NCBI GenBank assembly: GCA_016293805.1
Contig: JAEDDI010000004.1
Span: 1 to 56,138 of the forward strand
Direction: 5' to 3'
Length of the DNA stretch: 56,138 nt
Source of the DNA: Bacillota bacterium
Lineage (GTDB): Bacteria > Bacillota > Clostridia > Peptostreptococcales > Anaerovoracaceae
The notes under the pieces: model-generated
What the model saw: the letters and a program-made list of their open reading frames with translations, nothing else
Database searches by the model: none
What the model was told of the DNA's origin: nothing
Program-made: the position numbers and the translations under genes
Part shown: one piece after another, positions 43,501 through 53,127 of the stretch
Layout of the letters: each line of letters begins with the position of its first letter
Numbering within the stretch: the first letter of the stretch is position 1

Positions 43501-44316
43501 CTATATAATGTCCGGTATCTGTTTTCTCAGTTTCTTGTAAAGCCAAAGTGCCGCTGCCAGGAGCAGCAGACTGCATAAGAAAAATCCGACAAGCTTCTTC
43601 CATTCATCAAATATCCATACTTCCCTGCACAGCGAATTTCTGTACCCCTCAAGGATAAATGAAACGGGATTGAGTTTTAAAACTGTTCTTGCCAGATCGT
43701 TTTCTATCCCGTTAATATCGAACAGTATTCCGGAAAACCAGAAAATAGCCATGTTTATCGACTTCAGAAAGTTATAGAAGTCCCTGCTTACAACCGAAAA
43801 CAGTCCGGCTGCCATCGCCCATATCGTTGAAAATATGAACATCAGCAGCATGTAGACCGGAAGCTGTATCCAGTAGACTGTAGGAGCACATCCGAAAGCA
43901 AGTGCAAGCAGCAATACACCGACCATAAGAATGCAGTGAACTATAAGATTGGACATGGATACAATGGTAGGAATAGTCGAAACAGGATAGTTCATCTTTG
44001 TGACCAGAAATCTGTATTTCCTGAAACACGACGCTCCGCCCAGTATCATATCCCTCATATAAAACCATGAAATCATGCCCGTTGTAAGCCATATAAAATA
44101 TGGAGTAATAACCCCGTCAATATCCTTCGCACTCTTAAACCCGATTGAAATTGCGAAATAAAAAACGCATATATAAAGTACCGGCTTAATGAACGCCCAG
44201 ACAGGCCCCAGCGCAGATCCTTTGTAGTTCTTCTTCTGATTTATATACGCAAGACTCAGTGTACGTCTGAAGTATCGTATATTATCAGACAGTATTTCTT
44301 TCAGACACTTATACAA
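43501..44316 (-). CDS. TagG/Wzm-like ABC-2 permease
   Basis: A 271-residue membrane protein with about six transmembrane segments; AYINQKKNYKGSALGPVWAFIKP and the ENDLARTVLKLNPVSFILEGYRNSL segment are typical of polysaccharide exporters. It starts with TTG after GGAG. With the next gene it forms an exporter for a teichoic acid-like or other lipid-linked glycan. Confidence 0.88.
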   Translation of the reverse strand: MYKCLKEILSDNIRYFRRTLSLAYINQKKNYKGSALGPVWAFIKPVLYICVFYFAISIGFKSAKDIDGVITPYFIWLTTGMISWFYMRDMILGGASCFRKYRFLVTKMNYPVSTIPTIVSMSNLIVHCILMVGVLLLALAFGCAPTVYWIQLPVYMLLMFIFSTIWAMAAGLFSVVSRDFYNFLKSINMAIFWFSGILFDINGIENDLARTVLKLNPVSFILEGYRNSLCREVWIFDEWKKLVGFFLCSLLLLAAALWLYKKLRKQIPDII

Positions 44317-44345
44317 AACCGTTTCTCCTTTTCAGGTATGTATAC

Positions 44346-44374
44346 AATCTAACACAAAAAATACCTTTTTTCAA
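44346..44374 (-). promoter_or_regulatory. Promoter of the ABC exporter genes
   Basis: TTGAAA, 17 bases, TAGATT on the minus strand, back-to-back with the murI promoter. Confidence 0.65.
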
Positions 44375-44387
44375 CAATACCGTGCAA

Positions 44388-44416
44388 TTGCCTAGTATTG
44401 GGGCATGTGGTATAAT
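44388..44416 (+). promoter_or_regulatory. Promoter of murI-fusion-ddl
   Basis: TTGCCT, 17 bases, TATAAT, about 37 bases before the murI start. Confidence 0.75.
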
Positions 44417-44452
44417 TGTGTCTGTATTTAATCCGAAAAAAGGAGACCGAAA

Positions 44453-45262
44453 ATGGACAACAGACCAATAGGGTTTTTCGACTCAGGACTTGGAGGCCTT
44501 TCATGTCTTCCATCTCTGTTAAAAAAAATGCCAAACGAAAAAGTCGTATATTACGGTGATACGGCACGTACACCTTACGGTTCAAAATCAACAGCAACCA
44601 TCGAAAAGTTCTCTTTTCAGATATCAGACTATCTTGTTGAACATAATGTCAAGATGATTGTCATAGCATGTAATACCATAAGTGCAACCTGCCTTGATGC
44701 TTTGCGGAGAAGACATCCGCAGATTCCCATCATCGGAGTAATTGAACCTATAGCACAGAAAATTGCGCGTGATACAGCTGAAGAGACAAAAATCGGCGTC
44801 ATAGGTACTAAAGTGACAATATCAAGCGGGGCATATGCCAACCAGATCACAAGCAGAAACAAGAAAGTAAAACTTTTCAGCAAAGCCTGCCCTGCATTCG
44901 TTCCTCTGATTGAAGAAGGAATAATCGATGATGAGATCATGGATTTGACAATAAAGCACTATCTTGATGATTTTATCTCTGACAACGGGATTACAAAGCT
45001 GGTGCTCGGATGCACACATTATCCGTTCCTTACGGATAATCTTCATCGCATATATCCTGATCTTGAACTTCTCAACCCGTCACAGGAAGTTATAAATACA
45101 GTTCAGGAAATCCTGCAAAAAAACGATCAGCTTGCAGGTCCGAACAGCCTTGAGCACCAGTGTTTCGCAAGCGATCTTTCGGAAGTGTTCATGAACATGA
45201 TTTCAAGAATATTCAACGACGAAAGCGACGTTACTGTCAATATTAAGAAATTTGAAGATTAA
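44453..45262 (+). CDS. murI: Glutamate racemase
   Basis: A 269-residue cofactor-free racemase supplying D-glutamate for peptidoglycan. Both catalytic Cys regions are present: ACNTISATCLD and GCTHYPFL, with FDSGLGGLS at the N-terminus. Starts after AAAGGAGA. First gene of a three-gene operon with the MurF-like fusion (9 bases downstream) and ddl. Confidence 0.96.
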   Translation: MDNRPIGFFDSGLGGLSCLPSLLKKMPNEKVVYYGDTARTPYGSKSTATIEKFSFQISDYLVEHNVKMIVIACNTISATCLDALRRRHPQIPIIGVIEPIAQKIARDTAEETKIGVIGTKVTISSGAYANQITSRNKKVKLFSKACPAFVPLIEEGIIDDEIMDLTIKHYLDDFISDNGITKLVLGCTHYPFLTDNLHRIYPDLELLNPSQEVINTVQEILQKNDQLAGPNSLEHQCFASDLSEVFMNMISRIFNDESDVTVNIKKFED

Positions 45263-45271
45263 GGAGATATC

Positions 45272-48238
45272 ATGAGAGACAGGATATTAAGTTTTTTAAA
45301 AAAAGTATATGCAGCACTTCTAAGAGCAGGATTCTTCAGAGAAGGAGGCTTTACCAGAAGACATGTCAATCAGTTCAGAGTAAACAGAAGAATTCGCAGG
45401 AAGAATCAGCTCATTTCTGATACTTTTGCAGGAACATCCGGTGTGACACTTGAAGAGGCAAACTACGAAATAATAAATATTTCTTCTGAGAACACCGTGT
45501 TCAAAACAGGCTTTGACACTCTTGGTCTTATCAGAGACCTTGATGAAATCAACTACGAAGAATATGTTTCCGATCTGTTTGGAATTCTGGATAACGAAGA
45601 GATTGATTTCAGACTTGCACTTACAACAGAGGACCAGCTGAAAACATATCCTGAAGCGTTCAGCTGTTTCCGTGAAAGACTTTCACTCATACCTGTTGTA
45701 CCCGGCAGAGGCTATATTATAGACAACGGCAGAATCAGAGTTGCCGTATTCGGTTTTAATCTCTCCCGCGAATCAGATGAAGATGACCCTGTAATAGATC
45801 CTCTTATCGTAAAGCAGATGGCATATGCGAGAAACAACGGAATTGACTACATTATTGCCTATGCAATGCGTGAAAGCAGCAGCAGCATCACATCAACACC
45901 TTACGAAAGAAAATATATAAGAAAACTTGCAAATCTCGGATGTTCATATATTTTTGCATCCAATGATTTCGGAATTCATAACGGCGGCAACATCAAACAG
46001 ATTGACCACACTTACTCTCATGTGATGATTTCAACCGGATGTCTGTTCGGTTCAAGAAACGCACTCGAAAAACCAGGCGAGAACGCTGCCGTAATACTCA
46101 GAACCAAGCTTCTCAGGACTCCTGACAGATATATAACCAATACAGGGTATATTCCTCTGTATAATATCAGGAAGGAACCTCCTTACAAGGATGTAATAAG
46201 AATAGACTATCACAATACAGAGCACAGGAGAAATGATGATATCATGGCTGCCCTTACTCACATCGAGGACAGCACAGGTGTTCTGAGAGATATACGCAAC
46301 ATACTTACTCTTAATGATATCTGTGAAATACTGGATGTCAGACTCCCTGATAAATATGCAGATATCGGAAATGTGTCTGTCGGCAAGGTATGCTCAAGAT
46401 CATTTGAAGTCAACAGCGATGATGTATTCTTCTTCAGACAGCCGTTTGAAGATCCGAACGACAAAGATGTCAAGCCGCTTGAATACAGAATGCGTTCTGT
46501 TTTCACTGCACTTAACAGAGGTGCGCTGTTCATAATCTCGTATGTGGATCTTGATCCGTCAATTCCTCATATTAAAATTGAAGACGCCAGAGAAGCACAT
46601 ATCAGAGTATGTGCAGAGCTTCGCAAGAATTACGAAGTAAGAACTATAGGCATAACCGGAAGCATCGGCAAGACAAGCACAAAAGACATGCTGTACGAAG
46701 TAATGTCACAGAAGTATGAGACATACAGAAATCTTCGAAATTCAAACACTCAGGTAAACATCGGCCTTCACATCCAGGATTTCAGAGGCAGATATGAAGT
46801 ATATATCCAGGAAATCGGAGGCGGAAGACCTGGAGGAGCATCACGTCACTCCAGAATGATACTTCCTGAAGCAACTGTAATTACTAACATAGGTCATGCT
46901 CATATCGGAAACTACGGTACTCAGGAAAAACTCATGGAAAGCAAACTGGGTATCATTGATGGAATGAACAGCAGCGGAACTCTTTACCTGAATGGTGATG
47001 ATCCGCTTCTCAAAACAGCTGAAGTTGAAGCAGACACTGTATTTTATGCAGTCCACAATCACAATGCTGATTACTATGCCGACAATATTGTTGAAAAACA
47101 CGGTGTTACAACATTTGAGATAGTTCATGGCGACCACAGAGTGCCGGCAAAACTGAATGTTTTGGGCGAATACAATGTACTCAATGCGGTATGCTGCTAT
47201 GCAATAGGAAAAAAATTCAAACTTACAGATGAACAGATAGTTGAAGGACTGTCCAGATTTGAAACCAGCGGCGTACGGCAGAATCTTATCTCAGTCGGAG
47301 GAAACAAACTGTTCGTAGACTGTTTCAACGCGTCACCTGCGTCAATAGAATCCTCTCTTTCAGTTCTTGACGCAATGGAGACAGCAGGAAGAAAAATAGC
47401 AGTAATAGGTGATGTTACAGGTATGGCTGAACTTTCCGAACAGATTCACAGGGATATAGGCGAAATTGTTATTGAGCACAACATGGATCTTCTGATATGC
47501 TACGGAGAAGACTCCAGGATAGTTTACTCCATAGCCAAAGCCCATGGAAAAAATGCTGTAAGCATGACTTCTCCAAGAGAACTGCGTGAATTCCTTTCAA
47601 CACAGATTACAAAGGATGATGTTGTCTTATTCAAGGGAAGTTCAAAGATGCTTCTTGCAGAGAGAATAGACGAAGTATTCGGAACAATGCTTTCTGACCA
47701 GAGATATATTGACAACATCAAATTCAAGAAGGCAAAGAACAAAAACATCACATATAACGTATATCCCGAATATGCTACTGTTACAGGATTTACAGGTAAT
47801 CCGGAAAAACTCAGAGTTGCAAAAGCCATACGAGGCGCAAGGATATACTCTCTCGGAGACGGAGCTTTTGCAAACGCTGAAGAAACTCTTAAGATTAAGA
47901 TTCCGGCAGGGATCCGTCACATCGGCGCAAACTGCTTTGCCGGATGCGGAAGTCTTACCAGTCTGAAGATGCCGCCGACTGTCAAGTTCATAGATGAAAA
48001 AGCATTTTCAGACTGCACCAACATCGAAAAGATAGAGCTGAACGAAGGTATTATCCATATCGGAAGATGTGCATTTGAAAACTGCAAGGCTCTTGAGCAG
48101 CTGATAATTCCTTCATCGGTCGGTGAACTTGGAGAAAACGTTTTTGCAGGCTGTGACAACCTGACAGTATTCTGCTACAAAAACACCTATGCTGAAGAAT
48201 ACTGCAGAGAGCACGGCGTTGAATACAAGTTGATATAA
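45272..48238 (+). CDS. Three-part fusion: degenerate CapA-like domain, MurF-like ligase, BspA-type leucine-rich repeats
   Basis: This 988-residue protein is about twice the usual MurF length. Residues about 150-300 look like a CapA/calcineurin-type domain that has lost the metal ligands (ARNNGIDYIIAYAMRES...NLGCSYIFASNDFGIHNGG). Residues about 365-840 are a full MurF-type ligase: N-domain (NVSVGKV...SDDVFFF), P-loop GITGSIGKTSTK (about 459), EIGGGRPGG, TNIGHAHIGNYG, the ESK lysine, LNGDDP, GEYNVLNA (His of the usual GxHN is Tyr) and DCFNASPAS. Residues about 853-985 are LRR_5 repeats (IPAGIRHIGANCFAGCGSLTSL type). There is no signal peptide or membrane segment. With murI and ddl on either side, it probably adds D-Ala-D-Ala to the cell wall precursor; the flanking domains have no known role there. 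Confidence 0.82.
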   Translation: MRDRILSFLKKVYAALLRAGFFREGGFTRRHVNQFRVNRRIRRKNQLISDTFAGTSGVTLEEANYEIINISSENTVFKTGFDTLGLIRDLDEINYEEYVSDLFGILDNEEIDFRLALTTEDQLKTYPEAFSCFRERLSLIPVVPGRGYIIDNGRIRVAVFGFNLSRESDEDDPVIDPLIVKQMAYARNNGIDYIIAYAMRESSSSITSTPYERKYIRKLANLGCSYIFASNDFGIHNGGNIKQIDHTYSHVMISTGCLFGSRNALEKPGENAAVILRTKLLRTPDRYITNTGYIPLYNIRKEPPYKDVIRIDYHNTEHRRNDDIMAALTHIEDSTGVLRDIRNILTLNDICEILDVRLPDKYADIGNVSVGKVCSRSFEVNSDDVFFFRQPFEDPNDKDVKPLEYRMRSVFTALNRGALFIISYVDLDPSIPHIKIEDAREAHIRVCAELRKNYEVRTIGITGSIGKTSTKDMLYEVMSQKYETYRNLRNSNTQVNIGLHIQDFRGRYEVYIQEIGGGRPGGASRHSRMILPEATVITNIGHAHIGNYGTQEKLMESKLGIIDGMNSSGTLYLNGDDPLLKTAEVEADTVFYAVHNHNADYYADNIVEKHGVTTFEIVHGDHRVPAKLNVLGEYNVLNAVCCYAIGKKFKLTDEQIVEGLSRFETSGVRQNLISVGGNKLFVDCFNASPASIESSLSVLDAMETAGRKIAVIGDVTGMAELSEQIHRDIGEIVIEHNMDLLICYGEDSRIVYSIAKAHGKNAVSMTSPRELREFLSTQITKDDVVLFKGSSKMLLAERIDEVFGTMLSDQRYIDNIKFKKAKNKNITYNVYPEYATVTGFTGNPEKLRVAKAIRGARIYSLGDGAFANAEETLKIKIPAGIRHIGANCFAGCGSLTSLKMPPTVKFIDEKAFSDCTNIEKIELNEGIIHIGRCAFENCKALEQLIIPSSVGELGENVFAGCDNLTVFCYKNTYAEEYCREHGVEYKLI

Positions 48239-48251
48239 CGGAGGAGAAATA

Positions 48252-49316
48252 ATGAAAAATGTATTAGTGGTATTCGGAAGCATGACTCCCGAGCATGATC
48301 TTTCATGCAAGTCAGCAGGATATATTATCGAACTTATGGATAAGGAGAAATTCAATCCTGTTCCTGTAGGTATTACAAAAGACGGACAGTGGTTCTACAC
48401 CGAAGCTTCTCCTGAAGATATCAGAGATGCAAATGCCTGGGAGAAATCTCCGACAAACAGAAAAGCCGTTCTTGATACAAACTACGGTTCAGGTCAGCTT
48501 ATATTATTCAATGATGATAATACGGTTGAGTACATCCATATCGATTTAATCTTCGCAAGAATAGCCGGAAACACAGGTGAAGACGGAAAGCTTCAGGGCC
48601 TGTTTGAAATGTCAGGTATTCCTTATGTTGGATGCGGTGTAATGTCTTCAGCGGTTTCTATGGACAAGCAGATATCATATCTGTTCGCCGACAGCATCGG
48701 GCTCAGAAGACCTCAAACTCATATCGTTATGAGAGATGACTACATGAATGACAAAAAAACTTCAATAGATGGAATCCTGAATACTCTCATCAGAGACAAG
48801 GGCTACCCGGTATTCGTAAAACCGGCTTCAACTGGTTCATCAGTTGGAATCAGCAAAGTTAACTGTCTTGAGGAACTCGAACCTGCTCTTGATATGGCTC
48901 TCGAATTCGGTGAAAAAGTTGTGCTTGAAGAAGGAATAACAGGAAGTGAAGTCAAAGTTGCAGTTCTTGGCAATGACAAGCCTGTATTTGGAGCACTTTC
49001 AGAATTCAGAGGAGAATGGCGCGATTACACAAGAAAATACGAGGCAGATGATGATACTTACAGGAGAATACCTGCGGAGTTTTCTCCTGAAGTGGATAAG
49101 ATGATAAAAGACGGAGCCCTTGGAATTTACAAGGCGATGGAATGCAGAGGCTTCTCAAGAATCGATTTCTTTCTCACAGACGACAATGAACTTGTCTTCA
49201 ACGAAATCAACACCATGCCGGGACTTAAGCCTGAAAGTGTATACTCAGTTCTTTTTGACAAAGTCGGCATAGGCTATACACAAATGCTTACTATGCTTTT
49301 TGAAACAGCTCTTTAA
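48252..49316 (+). CDS. ddl: D-alanine-D-alanine ligase family protein
   Basis: A 354-residue ATP-grasp ligase. The first motif is changed from the usual GG-x-S-x-EHEVS to FGSMTPEHDLS but keeps the Glu. It has NTGEDGKLQG, VKPASTGSSVGI (catalytic Ser), EFRGEWRDYTRKYEAD (the DY-x-x-KY loop that favours D-Ala as second substrate) and FNEINTMPGL. No VanA-type D-lactate signature is seen. It starts after CGGAGGAG, 13 bases after the MurF-like fusion. Confidence 0.93.
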   Translation: MKNVLVVFGSMTPEHDLSCKSAGYIIELMDKEKFNPVPVGITKDGQWFYTEASPEDIRDANAWEKSPTNRKAVLDTNYGSGQLILFNDDNTVEYIHIDLIFARIAGNTGEDGKLQGLFEMSGIPYVGCGVMSSAVSMDKQISYLFADSIGLRRPQTHIVMRDDYMNDKKTSIDGILNTLIRDKGYPVFVKPASTGSSVGISKVNCLEELEPALDMALEFGEKVVLEEGITGSEVKVAVLGNDKPVFGALSEFRGEWRDYTRKYEADDDTYRRIPAEFSPEVDKMIKDGALGIYKAMECRGFSRIDFFLTDDNELVFNEINTMPGLKPESVYSVLFDKVGIGYTQMLTMLFETAL

Positions 49317-49391
49317 TTAAATGAAAACACAGGGCACTAATTTGAACTGCTACTCGTCAAGTAGACAATCGAAATAAAAGAAATATTTTTT

Positions 49392-49424
49392 CTCCAGCTT
49401 CCTAATTTGGGAGCTGGAGTTTTT
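49392..49424 (+). terminator. Terminator carried by the IS, facing inward from its left end (copy 2)
   Basis: Same CTCCAGCTTCC/GGGAGCTGGAG hairpin and T run as in copy 1; here it can stop transcripts coming from ddl. Confidence 0.85.
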
Positions 49425-50238
49425 ATGCGGCCATCAAATACTGAGCGTGTTTCTCCATTGGGGTGAGCACTCCCAGTCTGCGCTGGTAGCGCTTGTTGTT
49501 GTAGTAGTCGATGTATTCGGTGATCATTTGAACCACTGCTTCACGGCTATTGAATTTACGTTTGTAGTAACGTTCTCTTTTCAGGATCCCCCAGAATCCT
49601 TCCATTGGCCCGTTATCGATGCATTTCCCAACTCTGGACATGCTTTGGATCATTCCGTGGTCCAGAAGTTTCTGATGGAACATGTTGTTTGTATACTGGA
49701 ATCCCCGATCGCTATGGAATATTGGATGGGCGTCTGGATTCATCGTTACCGCCTGCTCGAAGGTTTCATAGACCAACGGATTGTTGTTGCTGTCTCCGAT
49801 CACATATGCCACGATCCGCCTGTCATAAAGATCCAGGATCGCGCTGAGATACACTTTCTTTTTCTCCAGCCCGATGTAGTATTTGAACTCGGTCACATCT
49901 GTCAGCCATTTCTCGTTTGGTGCGTCTGCATGGAAGTCCCGATCAAGGATGTTTTCTGCGATGTGCTGCGGGTCTTTATCGCTGATTGTGCATCCTTCAC
50001 GCTCGTACTTGATTGTTGACTTTATGTTCAGATATCTGCAGAGGCGGAGCACTCTGTTGTCGCTGACATCAAATCCATAGTCTCTGGCCAGATCGTCCCG
50101 GATCCGTCGGTATCCCTTGTCAGGACTGTCTTCATGGATCTCTCGTATAGCTTCTGCGATAGCTTCGTTGATCGTTTCATTTTCTGGCGGTATACGCCTC
50201 TGCCATTTGTAATATGAGGCTCTTGGTATTCCTGCCAC
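49423..50238 (-). CDS. IS3-family transposase OrfB (copy 2)
   Basis: Amino acid sequence is identical to OrfB of copy 1 (29155-29970), with the same intact Asp-Asp-Glu integrase residues and the same upstream open frame to the slippery run at 50351-50358. Confidence 0.93.
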   Translation of the reverse strand: MAGIPRASYYKWQRRIPPENETINEAIAEAIREIHEDSPDKGYRRIRDDLARDYGFDVSDNRVLRLCRYLNIKSTIKYEREGCTISDKDPQHIAENILDRDFHADAPNEKWLTDVTEFKYYIGLEKKKVYLSAILDLYDRRIVAYVIGDSNNNPLVYETFEQAVTMNPDAHPIFHSDRGFQYTNNMFHQKLLDHGMIQSMSRVGKCIDNGPMEGFWGILKRERYYKRKFNSREAVVQMITEYIDYYNNKRYQRRLGVLTPMEKHAQYLMAA

Positions 50239-50321
50239 ATCGCAGAGCTGGCTAATACTGGCAATTCCTTCTTCATGCAGTTCTTTGATCGCCTGGTATA
50301 TGTGCTCCTGCCGTACTCTCC

Positions 50322-50993
50322 CTAAGACCGCCTCCTTTCGATTTCGTCCACTTTTTTTAAGAAGATATTCTCCAGTTCTTTCCGCTCAAGCTGCGCCTTC
50401 AGGATCCGGTTCTCTGCCTGAAGTCTTTCGATCTCTGTCATTTCTTCAACGGGTTTGGTACGACCTCGTCGATCAACGAGACCATCAATCCCATTTGCTT
50501 TGTACTTCTGGATCCACTGATACACCTGCTGGTATGAAACATCATATTTTTCTGCGGTCTCCGCATAAGACATCCCCGATTCAATATGATCGGTCACAAT
50601 GTCGATACGTTCCTGCAGTGTCGTTTTACGTCCCTTTATCATAGTCATTCTCACTTTACCTCCCGGAGAAGCTTTTAACTCATGACTATTATACCTCTTA
50701 ATCCAACGCCGTAGGTTTTCTTGCGCTGGAATTTTGAATTTTCTGCATGTGTCATACAGGGATCCTTTCCCCTGCAGATAGTATTCCACTGCTGTAATCT
50801 TGAATTCCAAAGTGTATTTGTTATTCTTCGTCCTCACAAATGCATCTGATCCCATGCTCTGATACTTCCCGCACCATTCGCGAATCCTTTCGCGATGTAC
50901 ACCCATGGAATTTCCAATCGCTTCAAACGATTCTCCGCCTTCCAAACGACGCTTTACTGCAATCAGTTTCTCTTCAGCTGATATTCGTCCCAT
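50322..50993 (-). CDS. IS3-family OrfA (copy 2)
   Basis: Identical to OrfA of copy 1 (30054-30725): helix-turn-helix repeats, leucine-zipper-like C-terminus and the A7G frameshift run near the end. Intact, so this copy should be active. Confidence 0.93.
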   Translation of the reverse strand: MGRISAEEKLIAVKRRLEGGESFEAIGNSMGVHRERIREWCGKYQSMGSDAFVRTKNNKYTLEFKITAVEYYLQGKGSLYDTCRKFKIPAQENLRRWIKRYNSHELKASPGGKVRMTMIKGRKTTLQERIDIVTDHIESGMSYAETAEKYDVSYQQVYQWIQKYKANGIDGLVDRRGRTKPVEEMTEIERLQAENRILKAQLERKELENIFLKKVDEIERRRS

Positions 50994-51085
50994 ATTAAAA
51001 CCTCCCAGATAAACAGTTTTATTATTTCAACTGTCTACCTGGGAGGTAGCATATCAATTTACCCTGTGTTTTTTCTTTTTATTAT

Positions 51086-52879
51086 CTAACTCTTTCTCTT
51101 TGCTGATACCGCTTTACTCTTTGCCGAGCTGGCAAGACTGTTTTCATGAACAGCAACTACCTTGTAATAATATGTTGTCTTCTTCTTTGCTGTCTTGTCA
51201 GTATACGAGAATGTCGATGGTATCACGACAGCCGGTGTCTCAGGTTCCTCAACGGTTCCATCTTCATTTTCCAGAAGTTCCTCGTCTGAAGGCGGCTGCG
51301 AAGGAACGGTTACTGTCTTAACAAGTGAATATCCGCTTCCGCTCTTTTGGCTTCTGTATACCTTGTATGCAACTGCACCCTTGACATGCGGCCACGAAAC
51401 CTTAATGCTTGTCTTTGTCGATGTGGCCGAAAGAACCGGAACCTTAAGTCTGTCTGTTCCCGACACGATCTTGCTCATAGCCGATGCCTCACGGTTCACA
51501 TTTGTAGGGACCGCAACTACTCTGTAGTAGTACTTGATTCCTGTGACAGCTGTGAGATCGATAGCATATTTTGCAGTCACTGTCTTGAGTTCACTGTATT
51601 CACCGTATTTGGTTTCACTTCTGTAGACTGTGTATTTTGTCGCATCAGTTACAGAGCTCCATGATATCTTGTTGTTGCCCGAGGATGTATGAGTGATAGA
51701 TACGGCCGGAGTGACAAGCGTAGGTTTCTTGTACAGTCCGAGCACGATATAGTTCTGAGCCATCTGTTCCGGTGTCGCATCAAAGAATGTGTAACTCAGA
51801 GTTTCATCAGTCTTTGAGAATTCTCCATCCAGTTCCTTGTATTTCCCTGCTCCCACATCGGCGTCCGCTATTATCCATCTTCCGTCGTAATAGAACTCGG
51901 TCCAGTGATGATTTGCAGTTTTAAGATTTGAATTAAGCACCCATGCTGAATCCATTCTGTGCACACCATATACAACCCTTGTCGGTATTCCTTCAGCTCT
52001 CGCAAGGGCTGCGAATAAAGCCGCATATCCGACGCAGTTGGTCGCAGCTTCCTGCCCGAATTCGTATCTTTGAATCAGAACTGCAGGATTTGTAACCGAT
52101 CTTCCGTTTGCAGGATTTGCTCTGTCATAATAGAAATTATCATCAATGTATTTCAGGATCTCAAAAGCTTTCTCATAATCATTAGGAGCATACTTTGTTA
52201 TCCTGTCGGCTACAGTCTTGACATATGCCTGTTCCACATCGGTGAGCTTTGAGCCTGAAGCACCTGCTGTTCTTCTCAGCATCAGATATATATCTGTGAG
52301 TCTCGTATCAAGAAAACTGTTGCATTTATCGTACTGGCTCATTGTCTCATACGCAGAAGTGTTCAGCTGCTGCACTTTCTCATATTTCTGGATTACAGCC
52401 TGTCCTTTTGTAACGACAAGCACACAGTTCCTGTAAAATCTTCTTGTATCTGTTCCTCTGTATATGAAAACCGTATACTGTCCGTCAGGCAGACTGGCTG
52501 TGCTTAACGTGCCGGAAAAATAGTATCTGCCTCCTGAATATGATGACGAAAGAACTTTCTCAACTCTGTTGATTCCCCATCCCGTCTGTTCTGCAATCCT
52601 GACTTTGAATGAACTTGTTCCGATAGGAGCTAACCTTGTATTGCCTGATACTGTCACGTTGGAACCGCTGACTGTAATATTAATGTTGTCTCCTGTAGAT
52701 CCGGCATTGGCCGATGTGAGTGAATCTACAGTCTGCGTTCCCGCACTTGTAAGCCCTGACGTTATAACGTGCTTGTCAACATTGCCTGCAAAGCATGTGC
52801 CTGCAGAGCCAAGTATGATGATTGCCGCAAGGCAGAATATTAATGGTAATTTTGAATATAGTCTTTTCCTGTTTTGCAT
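51086..52879 (-). CDS. Secreted transglutaminase-like protein with two fibronectin type III domains
   Basis: A 597-residue exported protein. The signal peptide (1-31) ends GTCFA. The transglutaminase-like core (about 225-345) keeps the Cys-His-Asp triad: TNCVGYAALF (Cys about 281), NHHWTEFYYDGRW (His about 322) and IADADVG (Asp about 337). Two FnIII-like domains follow (about 385-470 and 478-595; NKISWSSVTDATKYTVYRSE and IKVSWPHVKGAVAYKVYRSQ). The second carries an acidic, proline-rich insert (LLENEDGTVEEPETP). It probably acts on surface proteins or peptides. Its start follows GAGGGG. Confidence 0.85.
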   Translation of the reverse strand: MQNRKRLYSKLPLIFCLAAIIILGSAGTCFAGNVDKHVITSGLTSAGTQTVDSLTSANAGSTGDNINITVSGSNVTVSGNTRLAPIGTSSFKVRIAEQTGWGINRVEKVLSSSYSGGRYYFSGTLSTASLPDGQYTVFIYRGTDTRRFYRNCVLVVTKGQAVIQKYEKVQQLNTSAYETMSQYDKCNSFLDTRLTDIYLMLRRTAGASGSKLTDVEQAYVKTVADRITKYAPNDYEKAFEILKYIDDNFYYDRANPANGRSVTNPAVLIQRYEFGQEAATNCVGYAALFAALARAEGIPTRVVYGVHRMDSAWVLNSNLKTANHHWTEFYYDGRWIIADADVGAGKYKELDGEFSKTDETLSYTFFDATPEQMAQNYIVLGLYKKPTLVTPAVSITHTSSGNNKISWSSVTDATKYTVYRSETKYGEYSELKTVTAKYAIDLTAVTGIKYYYRVVAVPTNVNREASAMSKIVSGTDRLKVPVLSATSTKTSIKVSWPHVKGAVAYKVYRSQKSGSGYSLVKTVTVPSQPPSDEELLENEDGTVEEPETPAVVIPSTFSYTDKTAKKKTTYYYKVVAVHENSLASSAKSKAVSAKRKS

Positions 52880-52892
52880 TTTTCCCCTCGTA

Positions 52893-52940
52893 ATTAATCG
52901 TACGGTTAATATCCTAACATGACCATTAATTGATAGTCAA
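52893..52940 (-). promoter_or_regulatory. Promoter and overlapping palindrome of the transglutaminase gene
   Basis: On the minus strand TTGACT, 18 bases, TAGGAT (52911-52940). Just downstream, around the start site, ATTAATCGTACGGTTAAT (52893-52910) is an 18-base near-perfect palindrome, placed like a repressor operator. The rest of the gap to 53127 shows nothing I can name. Confidence 0.5.
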
Positions 52941-53127
52941 GGGGAAACCATATTGCTCAATCCACCGGTAAAATCCCTCAGCATCATAATTCAGTCAGTC
53001 TATTTGAAGTATTTCGCCTATATTTTACCTAATATTTGCCTCATTTTCAACTGTTGTCAATCGCTTTTCATACAATCTTCATATTGAGAAAGACTGCAGA
53101 AAATTCAAGCAGCCTCCACAATTACCA

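Larger units (their letters stand above)
49343..51056 (-). mobile_element. IS3-family element (IS150-group-like), copy 2, 1714 bp
   Basis: Appears identical to copy 1 at 29075-30788 and in the same orientation. The target duplication is ATT (49340-49342 and 51057-51059). Because each copy has its own 3-base duplication, each inserted separately. Inverted repeats lie at 49343-49377 and 51022-51056. Confidence 0.95.
49324..51072 (+). terminator. ddl terminator split by IS copy 2
   Basis: AAAACACAGGG (49324-49334) and its complement CCCTGTGTTTT (51062-51072) are separated by the IS. Removing the IS and one ATT restores an 11-bp stem with a 10-base AT-rich loop and T runs on both sides, so it served ddl and the convergent transglutaminase gene. 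Confidence 0.87.

Noticed and set aside
48252..49316. Vancomycin-resistance type (D-Ala-D-Lac or D-Ala-D-Ser) ligase
   Set aside because: The loop RDYTRKY keeps the Lys-Tyr pair typical of D-Ala-D-Ala ligases, and there is no vanX/vanT/vanR-like gene nearby.
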